A stretch of 64,000 nucleotides of DNA, from NCBI RefSeq assembly GCF_002091755.1, contig NZ_BDAI01000007.1, forward strand, positions 124,001 through 188,000, written 5' to 3'. Both the position numbers and the translations under genes were made by a program. This stretch comes from Pseudomonas nitroreducens NBRC 12694 (GTDB lineage Bacteria > Pseudomonadota > Gammaproteobacteria > Pseudomonadales > Pseudomonadaceae). Positions 41,275 through 50,803 of this stretch are shown here, in pieces. The notes under the pieces were generated by a model. The model worked only from the letters and a program-made list of their open reading frames with translations. It made no database searches and was not told where the DNA came from. Numbering within the stretch: position 1 is the stretch's first letter; every line of letters starts with the position of its first letter.

Positions 41275-41299
41275 TGTAGGAGCGAGCTTGCTCGCGAAC
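41275..41299 (+). repeat. REP arm (single copy)
   Basis: Identical over all 25 bases to the arm at 56708-56732, core AGCGAGCTTGCTCGCG; no inverted partner follows here. Confidence 0.8.
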
Positions 41300-41329
41300 C
41301 GATCGGCTCCGGCGCGTGGACTGGCTTTG

Positions 41330-41375
41330 CCCTCTCCCTAACCCTCTCCCTTCAGGGAGAGGGTTAGGGAGAGGG
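41330..41375. repeat. Perfect 21-bp inverted repeat with CCCTCTCCCTAACC core
   Basis: Bases 41330-41350 (CCCTCTCCCTAACCCTCTCC and one more C) pair exactly with 41355-41375 around the loop TTCA. The sequence is a known type of dispersed intergenic repeat in Pseudomonas and related bacteria. It sits 16 bp past the stop of the AraC gene and could stop or protect its transcript. Confidence 0.8.
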
Positions 41376-41390
41376 GGCGCCGGTCTGCAC

Positions 41391-42407
41391 CTAGCCCCGA
41401 TACAGGCTCGGACTCGCCCCACTCCAGCGCTGGAAGGCATGCCGGAAGCTGGCCGTCTCGCTATAACCTAACTGCTCGGCGATCAGGTAGATCGGCAGGT
41501 CGGTGTCCTTGAGGAGTTGCCGCGCACGGTCGAAGCGCACTTCATCGAGCACCTGTTGATAACTGGTGTTCTGCTGCTGCAGGTGGCGGCGCAGGGTACG
41601 GGTGGAGCGGTGCAGGTGGCGCGCCACGGTGTCCAGGCTGGCGGTGTCCTGCAGGTGGCTGGCCAGGTGCTCGCGCAACTGGTCGATCATGTCGCCGCGG
41701 CTGCTGAGCGTGGCGCTCATGCGCAGGCATTGCTGCACGCCGTTGTGGCAGCTGACCGGGTCGGCCAGTGGCAGCGGGCGATCCAGCAGGCCGGGGCTGA
41801 AGCACAGCGCGCTGGTTGGCGCGCCGAAATCCACCGGGCAGCCGAGGCGCTCGGTGTAGGTCTCCGCGTGCAGCGGCGGACGGTAGGCGAGCAGCAGCCG
41901 GCGCGGGCGCACCGATTCGCCGAGCAGGTCGCGGATCACCGTCAGCAGCGAGGTCAGGCACAGTTCGGTGTTGAACACCGTCAGCTCCGGCGCGTAGCGG
42001 TAGCCGTCGGCAGTCAGGTGCACCTCATCGCCCTGCGGCGTCAGCGCCAGGCGGAAGTAGGTACCCAGCAACTCGGGAAAGGACAGCGCCAGTTGCAGCG
42101 CATCGCGCAGGGTACGGCTGGCAAGCATGCTGTAACCCAGGATTCCGTAAGCCGAGACATGCATGCGCAGGCCCAGGTAGAGGCCCAGCGCTGGGTCGTG
42201 GTGGCAGTTGAGGGCGTTGGCGAAGACCCGCAGCTCCTGGGCGTGGGTGATCAGCTTTTCCGGTGTCAGCAGGTCCGCTTCGCCAATGCCGCTGCCTTCC
42301 AGCAGCTTCGGGCGCGGCACGCCCGCGTGGTGCAGCACCTCGGTCGCCAGCACCACGGTGTGCAGGGTCGCCTGCTGGCGTTGTTCGGGGAGCAGATGCT
42401 GGGCCAT
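41391..42407 (-). CDS. AraC-family transcriptional regulator
   Basis: 338 residues from ATG 42407 (GAGG at 8 nt). N-terminal arabinose-binding-like domain (VVLATEVLHHAGVPRPKLLEGSGI, LGYSMLASRTLRDALQLALSFPELLGTYF) and C-terminal AraC DNA-binding domain (about 240-338: LDTVARHLHRSTRTLRRHLQQQNTSYQQVLDEVR and IYLIAEQLGYSETASFRHAFQRWSGASPSLYRG). This is the OruR/ArgR-like two-domain layout common in Pseudomonas. Divergent from carP and next to the polyamine ABC operon; target unknown. I do not recall a counterpart at this place in PAO1, so it may be a lineage-specific addition. Confidence 0.87.
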   Translation of the reverse strand: MAQHLLPEQRQQATLHTVVLATEVLHHAGVPRPKLLEGSGIGEADLLTPEKLITHAQELRVFANALNCHHDPALGLYLGLRMHVSAYGILGYSMLASRTLRDALQLALSFPELLGTYFRLALTPQGDEVHLTADGYRYAPELTVFNTELCLTSLLTVIRDLLGESVRPRRLLLAYRPPLHAETYTERLGCPVDFGAPTSALCFSPGLLDRPLPLADPVSCHNGVQQCLRMSATLSSRGDMIDQLREHLASHLQDTASLDTVARHLHRSTRTLRRHLQQQNTSYQQVLDEVRFDRARQLLKDTDLPIYLIAEQLGYSETASFRHAFQRWSGASPSLYRG

Positions 42408-42496
42408 CGATACGCCTCTTGTAGCCTCTTGCAAAAGAAACACAGGACAGACTTGCGCTAACCTGACTCTAGCCTGCCCGCAAGCTCTGGTGGCCT

Positions 42497-42512
42497 TTAA
42501 GTTTGGCTTCAG
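42497..42512 (+). promoter_or_regulatory. BqsR/CarR-like box upstream of carP
   Basis: TTAAG (42497-42501), six bases, TTCAG (42508-42512): one mismatch to the TTAAG-N6-TTAAG box and the same half-sites as in the carO array. A -10-like CAATCT begins ten bases after it, as at carO, 45 bp before the carP start. Confidence 0.65.
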
Positions 42513-42556
42513 GCGCTGCTGCCAATCTGCCATGCCAACCCCACCCAGAGTCCTCC

Positions 42557-43480
42557 ATGCGTCGTTTGCTCAAGCCCCGTCGTCTGTTCCTGCTGCTGGC
42601 GCTGCTTGCCTTGGCCATGCTGCTCGCGCTGGGCCAGAGCTTCCGCGTCTACGAGCGCGCCTGGTTCAAGTTCAACGAGTGGCGCCATGCTGCGCTGTGG
42701 CAGGACAAATCCATTTGGCTGCCCGACTACCGTGTCGTGCTGGAGGCGCAGCCGATCAAGGGGCTGGAGGAAAATGTCTCGGCGCTGACCTACGACCCGG
42801 ATCGGCAGACCCTCTTCACCGTCACCAACAAGCAGAACGAGCTCGTCGAGCTGTCGCTCGAAGGCGAGGTGCTGCGCAGGATCGAGCTGCACGGTTTCGG
42901 CGATACCGAGGCGATCGAATACATCAGTCGCAACGTCTATGTGATCACCGACGAAACCCACCAGCGCCTGATCCGTGTTGAGCTGCGCGACGACACCAGG
43001 GAGTTGCGCATCGAAGACGCCCAGCAACTCGCCCTGGCCCTCGGGCGTGGCGGTAACAGTGGCTTCGAGGGGCTGGCCTACGACTCGGTCGGCAAGCGGC
43101 TGTTCGTCGCCAAGGAGCGCAAGCCTGTGCATATCTACGAAGTGCGCGGCTTCCCTTACGAGCAGTCCGAGCAGCCCATCGCCGTCCACGTGGTGGAAGA
43201 CCTCCAGCACAATCGCAACCTGTTCGTCCGCGATCTTTCCAGCCTGCAGTACGACGAGCGCAGCGGTCACCTGCTGGCGCTGTCCGACGAGTCCCGGCTG
43301 GTGCTGGAGCTGAGCGCCGATGGTGAGCCGATCAGTTCGCTGTCGCTGCTGCGCGGCATGAGCGGCCTGCGTCGCAGCGTGCCGCAGGCCGAAGGTATCG
43401 CCATGGACGACCAGGGCACGCTGTACCTGGTCAGCGAGCCCAACCTCTTCTACGTATTCAAGAAACGCGAGGCGCACTGA
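42557..43480 (+). CDS. carP: Inner-membrane-anchored beta-propeller protein CarP (SdiA-regulated family)
   Basis: 307 residues from ATG 42557 (weak ribosome site; an upstream start would place the box inside the gene). N-terminal anchor RRLFLLLALLALAMLLALG, then periplasmic SdiA-regulated/phytase-like propeller: SIWLPDYRVVLEAQPIKGLEENVSALTYDP, TLFTVTNKQNELVELSLEG, GFEGLAYDSVGKRLFVAKERKP, HLLALSDESRLVLEL, AEGIAMDDQGTLYLVSEPNLFYVFKK. In P. aeruginosa PA0327 (CarP) is calcium-induced through CarSR and affects intracellular Ca2+ and pyocyanin. Paralogue of the gene at 32740-33660. Confidence 0.87.
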   Translation: MRRLLKPRRLFLLLALLALAMLLALGQSFRVYERAWFKFNEWRHAALWQDKSIWLPDYRVVLEAQPIKGLEENVSALTYDPDRQTLFTVTNKQNELVELSLEGEVLRRIELHGFGDTEAIEYISRNVYVITDETHQRLIRVELRDDTRELRIEDAQQLALALGRGGNSGFEGLAYDSVGKRLFVAKERKPVHIYEVRGFPYEQSEQPIAVHVVEDLQHNRNLFVRDLSSLQYDERSGHLLALSDESRLVLELSADGEPISSLSLLRGMSGLRRSVPQAEGIAMDDQGTLYLVSEPNLFYVFKKREAH

Positions 43481-43491
43481 GGGCGCCTCGC
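43467..43491. terminator. Hairpin at the convergent end of carP and aaaA
   Basis: GCGAGGCGC (43467-43475) pairs with GCGCCTCGC (43483-43491), overlapping the carP stop; no T-run. Confidence 0.45.
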
Positions 43492-43501
43492 TGTCCCGCG
43501 A

Positions 43502-45445
43502 TCAGAACTGCCACTGCACGCCGAGGGAATAGGACGCCTGGCTGCCCTCGCTGTGGGCGAAGCGCGAGTTGGCCTCGGCGAACACGCCCAACTGCTCGGT
43601 GACCGCCAGCAGGGCGCCGGCCTGGGCACGGCCGAAGTCCTTGTCCACGCCGCCCAGGTCGGCGACGCGAGTGCGGCCATCGCCCAGGGCGGTCAGCGCG
43701 ATGTCGTCCAGGCGGCCATCGGCCAATTCCCTCACCCAGCGCACGCTGGCGTACGGCTGCACGGCCATGCGGTTACCCAGCGGCAGCTCGCCGCGCATGC
43801 CCCAGCCAAGGCTGGCTTCAACCGAGTCATAGTCCTGCTTCTCGTAGCCCAGCGCGGTGCGCAGGTCGTCATCCTCGTTGAAATCGTCGATCTTGTAGTG
43901 CACATAGTCCAGCCCGCCCTGTGGCCCGGTCTTGATGCCGGCGATGTCGAAGTCGTAACCGCCGTCGATCCGCGCGCCCCAGAACCAGGCGTTGGTGTCG
44001 CCGTCGATGCGCTGGTCGAGCAGCACCGGGCCGCTCTTTGCCTTCAGGTACACCGCGCGCTTGCTGTCGAAGTCCGCGTAGCCGGCGCTCAGCTCGCCGC
44101 CCAGCCAGGCCGGGCCGCCGTCGTTGAGCAGGCCGTAGAGGCCGAGCTGCCAGGTTTCCGCTTCCAGTCGTGCACTGTGGTCGAGGTTGTCGCGGCTGCG
44201 CTGGAAGCTCAGGCTGCCGCCGACGGTCAGTGCCTCGCTGGCGCGATAATCACCCAGCAGGTTCACCCCGGCGCGGTGTGAGCGCGGGTCGCCGGGCATA
44301 TCGAAGCCGCTCTCGGGGGTGGTTTCACCTTCCACGCCAACGGCGCCGTCGAAGCTGCCGACCGGGCGCGAGCTGCCCAGCAGGCTCAGCCAGCGGCGGT
44401 CATGCAGGCGGGTCAGGGCCAGGTGCTGGCGCTGCAGCTGGTCTTCCATCTGCCGCGCCATGGCGCCGCCGGAGGCGGTGGAGGCGAGCAGGTCGGCGTT
44501 GGTCAATTCCAGCACCAGGCGCGTGAGCAGGCGCGAGAAATCCCGCAGACGCTGGTCGATGCGCTCCTGGCCGAAGGCGCCAGTGAGTACCTGCTCGTTG
44601 TCCAGCGCCGGATTGTGCCAGGTGGCGCCGCCGGGGATGGCGGGGTTGTCGGTCTGTTCGTAGCCGTCCAGGTCGCCCAGTTCCCAGTTGGTGGCTTCGA
44701 TGAACAGCACCGGGACGTTCAGGCCCTCGAAGCTTTCCCCGTCGCTGCAGCAACCGGTACCCGCGGGGTATTCCTCGTTCAGGCCAGGGTTGGTGGACAG
44801 CGGGATCTTCAGCTCCTGGGCGATACGCAGCAACTGATCGCGGTAGGCGCCCAGCGCAGGGTTGTCGACGCTGTTGAAGCCGGCGTGGGCGTACATCTTG
44901 TCGCCGGTGATCAGGCTGTCGAGGTTGATCATGCCCAGCAGGTTGCTGCGCTGTTCCTCACTGAGCGAGGCGACGTAGGCGCGCGAACCGCGCAGACCTT
45001 CCTCTTCGGCTCCAAAGCCGACCACTTCCAAACCGTTCTCCAGCTCGATGCCGCCCAGGTTGCGGGCGATCTCGGTCAGTACGGCTGCGCCTGAGCCATT
45101 GTCGTCCAGGCCCTGCAGGGTGGGGCGGCCGTAGTAGGTGTCATAGTGCGCCCCCAGCACCACGTACTGGCCGCTGCTGCCTGGGGCACTGGCGATGACG
45201 TTCTGCGAGCGGCGGTTGCCGGCCCAGGTGAAGTCCTGGATCTGCGTCTGGTAGCCGAAGCCCAGGCGCGACTGCATGAGCGCGGTGGCGCCGGCGAAGC
45301 TGGCGGTGCCACGGTAACGGCCGGGGTAATCGTTGATCAGGGTGTCGAGGGTGTCCTCGGCGTAATCCCCGTACTCATAGGCGCTGGCGTCGATCGAAAA
45401 CGCGGCGCATCCCAGGCTGACCGCAACGGCTAAAGGTTTGAACAC
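43502..45445 (-). CDS. aaaA: Autotransporter arginine-specific aminopeptidase AaaA
   Basis: Surface-anchored protease releasing N-terminal arginine from peptides. 647 residues from a GTG at 45445 (AGAGGAAA upstream). Signal peptide LAVAVSLGCAAFSIDASA; M28 Zn-peptidase domain with GAHYDTYYGRP, LQGLDDNGSGAAVLTEIARN, GFGAEEEGLRGSRAYV and MINLDSLITGDKMY, plus a later His in GATWHNPALD, giving the di-zinc ligands. A disulfide-capable CC lies in GTGCCSDGESFEG. The C-terminal 250 residues or so form a beta-barrel translocator ending SYSLGVQWQF with the usual terminal Phe. Size matches PA0328. Could supply arginine for the agmatine route. Confidence 0.93.
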   Translation of the reverse strand: MFKPLAVAVSLGCAAFSIDASAYEYGDYAEDTLDTLINDYPGRYRGTASFAGATALMQSRLGFGYQTQIQDFTWAGNRRSQNVIASAPGSSGQYVVLGAHYDTYYGRPTLQGLDDNGSGAAVLTEIARNLGGIELENGLEVVGFGAEEEGLRGSRAYVASLSEEQRSNLLGMINLDSLITGDKMYAHAGFNSVDNPALGAYRDQLLRIAQELKIPLSTNPGLNEEYPAGTGCCSDGESFEGLNVPVLFIEATNWELGDLDGYEQTDNPAIPGGATWHNPALDNEQVLTGAFGQERIDQRLRDFSRLLTRLVLELTNADLLASTASGGAMARQMEDQLQRQHLALTRLHDRRWLSLLGSSRPVGSFDGAVGVEGETTPESGFDMPGDPRSHRAGVNLLGDYRASEALTVGGSLSFQRSRDNLDHSARLEAETWQLGLYGLLNDGGPAWLGGELSAGYADFDSKRAVYLKAKSGPVLLDQRIDGDTNAWFWGARIDGGYDFDIAGIKTGPQGGLDYVHYKIDDFNEDDDLRTALGYEKQDYDSVEASLGWGMRGELPLGNRMAVQPYASVRWVRELADGRLDDIALTALGDGRTRVADLGGVDKDFGRAQAGALLAVTEQLGVFAEANSRFAHSEGSQASYSLGVQWQF

Positions 45446-45591
45446 GGCACTTTCCTCTGTGTCGATTGGAATCGCATCGGTCTTCGATGCGTGCGCCGGA
45501 GGAAAGCAGGATGCAGGCCGGTTCGCCGGAGATGGGCGGAATTTGACGCGTCAGTGACCGAGGGTGTCGCGCCACTGTAACAATGTTGATA

Positions 45592-45617
45592 CACGGCCGG
45601 CGACTGTGCCGGCCGTG
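45592..45617 (-). terminator. Hairpin after the DUF1508 gene
   Basis: CACGGCCGGC (45592-45601) pairs with GCCGGCCGTG (45608-45617); perfect 10-bp stem 40 bp past the stop, no T-run. Confidence 0.4.
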
Positions 45618-45658
45618 CAAGGCGGCTGTGTGAGAACGCTCACCGAAACGGTGCGCGA

Positions 45659-45991
45659 TCAGGTGTCGTCGCTGATCGGTGCATCCCCCGCGTAGCGTTT
45701 GACCGCCGCGATGCCGGCATCGGCGGTGGCCTTGCTGGCGTACATCTGGCTCTGTCCGACGACCTGGCCGTTGGTGGCCTTGAGCACGAAGTAGTGCTTG
45801 CCGTTGGTGGCGACCTTGACCTCGAAGGCACCTTCGCGCTGCGAGTTCTTGCGCACCGACTCGATGCCGTCGATGGCCGAGGTCTTGGCCTTGTACAGCT
45901 CGCTGGTCAGGACGATCTCGCCATTGCTGGCGTGCAGGTTGAAGTGGAACTGGCCATCACTGGCCTTTTTCAGATGGTATTTGGCGGCCAT
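45659..45991 (-). CDS. DUF1508 (YegP-like) protein with two repeats
   Basis: 110 residues, two tandem copies of the about 50-residue DUF1508 unit: KYHLKKASDGQFHFNLHASNGEIVLTSE with VRKNSQ, and FEVKVATNGKHYFVLKATNGQVVGQSQ with VKRYAG. Small cytoplasmic protein, function unknown (YegP has been linked to stress). Ribosome site CGGAG. Matches PA0329. Confidence 0.88.
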   Translation of the reverse strand: MAAKYHLKKASDGQFHFNLHASNGEIVLTSELYKAKTSAIDGIESVRKNSQREGAFEVKVATNGKHYFVLKATNGQVVGQSQMYASKATADAGIAAVKRYAGDAPISDDT

Positions 45992-46050
45992 GCTGCGTCT
46001 CCGGTGGGGCTTGAGGTCATCCCAGCGTAGACGGCAGCAGAGGCTCTGGA

Positions 46051-46075
46051 AGGCGCCATCCGGCGGATGGCGCCT
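46051..46075 (-). terminator. Strong hairpin after rpiA
   Basis: AGGCGCCATCC (46051-46061), 3-nt loop, GGATGGCGCCT (46065-46075); 11-bp perfect stem 8 bp past the rpiA stop. No T-run. Confidence 0.55.
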
Positions 46076-46082
46076 GAGGGTG

Positions 46083-46754
46083 TCAAACCTTGAGGGTCTT
46101 CACGCCTTCGGCGGTTCCCAGCAGCAGCAGGTCGGCCGGGCGGGCGGCGAACAGGCCGTTGGTGACCACGCCGACGATGTTGTTGATCGCCTCTTCCAGT
46201 TGCACCGGGCTGTCGATGCGCAGGTTGTGCACGTCGAGGATGATGTTGCCGTTGTCGGTCAGCACGCCCTCGCGGTACACCGGGTCGCCGCCCAGCTTCA
46301 CCAGTTGGCGGGCGACGTGGCTGCGGGCCATGGGGATGACTTCCACCGGCAGCGGGAACTCGCCGAGGATCGGCACCAGCTTGCTGCCGTCGGCGATGCA
46401 GATGAACTTGCGGGCCACTGCCGCGACGATCTTCTCGCGGGTCAGTGCGGCGCCGCCGCCCTTGATCAGCTCCAGGCGCTCGTTGGTCTCGTCGGCGCCG
46501 TCCACATAGAACTCCAGCTCGCTGACCGTGTTCAGGTCGTAGACCGGGATGCCATGGCCCTTCAGGCGCTGGGCGGTGGCTTCGGAGCTGGCCACGGCGC
46601 CGTCGAACTCGGCCTTGTGCTGGGCCAGCAGGTCGATGAAGAAGTTGGCGGTGGAGCCGGTGCCGACGCCAACGATGCTCTTGCTGTCGAGGTGCGGAAG
46701 AATGTGGTCGACGGCGGCCTGGGCCACAGCCTGCTTGAGCTGATCCTGGTTCAT
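46083..46754 (-). CDS. rpiA: Ribose-5-phosphate isomerase A
   Basis: Converts ribose-5-phosphate and ribulose-5-phosphate in the pentose phosphate pathway. 223 residues, the family's normal length. Motifs: IVGVGTGSTANFFIDLL (phosphate loop), the active-site block YVDGADETNERLELIKGGGAALTREKI (Asp, Asp, Lys, Glu) and GNIILDVHNL. Divergent from ilvA with a 202-bp gap. Matches PA0330. Confidence 0.97.
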   Translation of the reverse strand: MNQDQLKQAVAQAAVDHILPHLDSKSIVGVGTGSTANFFIDLLAQHKAEFDGAVASSEATAQRLKGHGIPVYDLNTVSELEFYVDGADETNERLELIKGGGAALTREKIVAAVARKFICIADGSKLVPILGEFPLPVEVIPMARSHVARQLVKLGGDPVYREGVLTDNGNIILDVHNLRIDSPVQLEEAINNIVGVVTNGLFAARPADLLLLGTAEGVKTLKV

Positions 46755-46956
46755 GGCGAAGGGTCTTCTTACCTGGAAGGGCGCAACGGCGCCGGAGAAA
46801 GTTCGAGTGGGCGGATTATAGCGGCCGATGACGCGCCGGTGTTGCGCCGCCGGGCAACTGTTCTGGTCGTTTCCGCACGGATTGTTCGGTGGCCCGCGCC
46901 GCGCCGGCTGGAGTAGACTCGCGATTCCTCGAAAAGCCGCCGATATAGCCCTTCCG

Positions 46957-48471
<1,515 letters not shown>

Positions 48472-48539
48472 GGTCAGGCAGAGGCGGCGCGACTGCTGCT
48501 AGGCTTGTCGGAAAGCCGCATCGATCACAGGGACTTGAA

Positions 48540-49007
48540 ATGGAAAGCCTGCAGACCTTCCGCATCCTCCACGGCATCGCCGCAGTGCTGCCGTTCCTGG
48601 CCATCATCGGCCTGGCCTGGTACGGCTGGCGCAGCTGGCGGAGCGGCGACGCCGGGTTGATCGCCAAGGCGCTGCAGCGCATCGGCCTGATCGGCTGGGT
48701 GCTGGTCGCCGGCAGCGTCGCCAGCCTGCCGGTCACCGGTTATCGCATGGTGCAGACCGTCGGCTGGCCGCTGGGGCAGACCTGGCTGCTGGGCAGTGCC
48801 TGCCTGCTGATCGTCGCCACGATCTTCTGGCTGCTGTTCACCACCCGCCTGTGGCGCATCCGCGACCTGGCGCTGGTGGCGCAGAGCAGTGGCGAGCCGA
48901 TCTCCGCGGGTGCGGCACGGCAGTGGAAGTTCGGCCTGGCCTTCTTCGCGCTGGCGCTGCTGAGCGTGGTCGTCATTCTGGTGCTGATGATCAGCAAGCC
49001 GGTGTGA
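48540..49007 (+). CDS. DUF2269-type integral membrane protein
   Basis: 155 residues with four hydrophobic segments (about 8-28, 48-70, 78-98, 128-150): ILHGIAAVLPFLAIIGLAWYGW, IGLIGWVLVAGSVASLPVTGY, WLLGSACLLIVATIFWLLF and FGLAFFALALLSVVVILVLMI. Start has AGGGA upstream. Followed 11 bp on by a related membrane protein gene, so the two may work as a pair. In the PA0332 region. Function unknown. Confidence 0.75.
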   Translation: MESLQTFRILHGIAAVLPFLAIIGLAWYGWRSWRSGDAGLIAKALQRIGLIGWVLVAGSVASLPVTGYRMVQTVGWPLGQTWLLGSACLLIVATIFWLLFTTRLWRIRDLALVAQSSGEPISAGAARQWKFGLAFFALALLSVVVILVLMISKPV

Positions 49008-49017
49008 TGCCCGCCGC

Positions 49018-49485
49018 GTGAACCTTTACCTGCTGCTCAAGACCCTGCACATCCTGTCCTCCACACTGCTGTTCGGCACCGGGCTGGGCTCGGCCTACTA
49101 CAGCTGGCGCGCCTGGCGCAGCGGCAACCTGCAAGCGATCCGCATCACCTTCCGCCACCTGGTCACCGCCGACTGGCTGTTCATCGCCACCACGGCGGTC
49201 TTCCAGCCGCTGAGCGGCATCGCCATGGCGCATATGGCCGGCTGGCCGCTGGATTCGGGCTGGCTGCTGTGGAGCCTTGGGCTGTATGTGTTCGCCGGCG
49301 CCTGCTGGCTGCCGGTGGTCTGGCTGCAGATCCGCGTACGCGACATGGCCGAAGCGGCGCATCGGGAAGGCACGGCGCTGCCGCCGCAAGCCTTCCTCTA
49401 TATGCGCTGGTGGTTCGCCCTGGGCTGGCCGGCGTTCCTGGCCTTCCTGGCGATCTTCCACCTGATGGTCAACAAGGGCTACTGA
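49018..49485 (+). CDS. DUF2269 family integral membrane protein
   Basis: 155 residues from a GTG 11 bp after the previous gene's stop. Four helices: LLLKTLHILSSTLLFGTGLGSAYY (the conserved KxxHIxxxxxxxGxG of DUF2269), WLFIATTAVFQPLSGIAMA, WLLWSLGLYVFAGACWLPVVW and WWFALGWPAFLAFLAIFHLMV. Similar in size and layout to its neighbour; probably translated together. Convergent with the HAD gene, 4 bp apart. Confidence 0.8.
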   Translation: MNLYLLLKTLHILSSTLLFGTGLGSAYYSWRAWRSGNLQAIRITFRHLVTADWLFIATTAVFQPLSGIAMAHMAGWPLDSGWLLWSLGLYVFAGACWLPVVWLQIRVRDMAEAAHREGTALPPQAFLYMRWWFALGWPAFLAFLAIFHLMVNKGY

Positions 49486-49489
49486 CGGC

Positions 49490-50146
49490 TCAGCCGCGCA
49501 GGCTGATCACCGGCCAGCCGCGTTCGATGGCGGTGGCGCGCAGGGTGTCGTCCGGGTCGACGGCCACCGGGTTGGCGACCTGCTCGAGCAGCGGCAGGTC
49601 GTTGCGCGAGTCGCTGTAGAAGTACGCGTCGTGCAGTGTCAGGCCGGATTCCTCGAGCCAGCTGTTCAGGCGTGTCACCTTGCCGCCCTGGAAGCAGGGC
49701 ACTCCGCAGGTCTGGCCGGTATAACGGCCGTCCTGCATCGCGCACTCGGTGGCGATCAGGGTTTCCACGCCCAGGCGCTCGGCGATGGGAGCGGTGATGA
49801 AACGATTGGTAGCGGTGATGATCACCAGCTTGTCGCCTGCAGCGCGGTGTTCGGCCAGCAGCGCTTCACCCTTGGCCAGGATGATGGGCTCGATCACCTC
49901 TTCCATGAACTGGCGATGCCAGACGGCCAGCTGCGCCAGGTCGGTGCGGCCGAGAATGGCCTGGGTGAATGCCTGGTAGGCGAACACGTCGAGGGTGCCG
50001 GCGACGTAGTCGGCATAAAAGGCGTCGTTGCGCGCCTGATACTCGCCAGCGTCCACCAGTCCGCGCTGGCACAGCCATTCGCCCCAGCTATGGTCGCTGT
50101 CGCCGGCCAGGAGGGTGTTGTCGAGATCGAAGAGAGCCAGTCGCAC
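49490..50146 (-). CDS. HAD-IB phosphatase, histidinol-phosphate phosphatase type (PA0335-like)
   Basis: 218 residues from a GTG. HAD motifs: I LALFDLDNTLLAGDSD with both catalytic Asp, II VIITATNRFIT, III KVTRLNSWL with Lys, and IV AYFYSDSRNDLPLLE. Belongs to the SerB-like IB class. In P. aeruginosa the gene at this place, PA0335, supplies the histidinol-phosphate phosphatase of histidine synthesis, so I expect the same; phosphoserine or another phosphomonoester remains possible. Confidence 0.85.
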   Translation of the reverse strand: MRLALFDLDNTLLAGDSDHSWGEWLCQRGLVDAGEYQARNDAFYADYVAGTLDVFAYQAFTQAILGRTDLAQLAVWHRQFMEEVIEPIILAKGEALLAEHRAAGDKLVIITATNRFITAPIAERLGVETLIATECAMQDGRYTGQTCGVPCFQGGKVTRLNSWLEESGLTLHDAYFYSDSRNDLPLLEQVANPVAVDPDDTLRATAIERGWPVISLRG

Positions 50147-50293
50147 GTTGGATTACCGCCAGTTGCCAATACCGAAAAGTCGCCTAGAGTAACGGCTTTT
50201 GCCCACCCAGCACAGGACGCCGCAGCCCGCGTTGCCGCTGTCACAAGCTTTGTGGAACAATGCGGGCACACGCGATTTCGAGGATGTACCGCC

Positions 50294-50773
50294 GTGATCG
50301 ATCCCGATGGTTTTCGCCCCAATGTCGGCATCATCCTTTGCAACGATGTCGGACAGGTCCTGTGGGCACGGCGCATCAACCAGGAAGCCTGGCAATTTCC
50401 CCAGGGTGGTATCAACGCCCGCGAAACCCCTGAGGAAGCGCTGTACCGCGAACTGAACGAAGAAGTCGGCCTGGAAGAGCAGGACGTCAAGATCCTCGCC
50501 TGTACCCGGGGCTGGCTGCGTTACCGCCTGCCGCAACGCCTGGTGCGTACCAACAGCCAGCCGTTGTGCATCGGGCAGAAACAGAAGTGGTTCCTGCTGC
50601 GCCTGACCGGCGAGGAAAGCCGGGTACGCATGGACGTGACCGGCAAGCCCGAATTCGACGGCTGGAAATGGGTGAGCTACTGGTACCCGCTGGGCCAGGT
50701 CGTGACCTTCAAACGCGAGGTCTACCGCCGGGCTCTGAAGGAATTGGCACCGCGCCTGCTGGCGCGCGACTAG
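50294..50773 (+). CDS. rppH: RNA pyrophosphohydrolase RppH (Nudix)
   Basis: Removes pyrophosphate from mRNA 5' ends, starting 5'-dependent decay. 159 residues from GTG 50294 with GAGGA 9 nt upstream; the longer upstream frame is only chance openness. Start MIDPDGFRPNVGIILCN is diagnostic, and the Nudix box runs GGINARETPEEALYREL then NEEVGL (about 37-59). Followed 30 bp on by ptsP, a conserved pair in Pseudomonas (PA0336-PA0337). Confidence 0.96.
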   Translation: MIDPDGFRPNVGIILCNDVGQVLWARRINQEAWQFPQGGINARETPEEALYRELNEEVGLEEQDVKILACTRGWLRYRLPQRLVRTNSQPLCIGQKQKWFLLRLTGEESRVRMDVTGKPEFDGWKWVSYWYPLGQVVTFKREVYRRALKELAPRLLARD

Positions 50774-50803
50774 CACGAAGTTCAAGGAGTTAGACCCCGA
50801 GCC

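Larger units (their letters stand above)
41068..41390. other. 323-bp gap with two repeat elements
   Basis: Carries a single REP arm (41275-41299) and a perfect 21-bp-stem hairpin (41330-41375). The first 150 bp must include the promoter of the polyamine ABC operon (minus strand). No gene seen. Confidence 0.6.

Noticed and set aside
43502..45445. aaaA as a recently acquired gene
   Set aside because: Its base composition and position agree with the neighbours and with the PA0328 place in PAO1.
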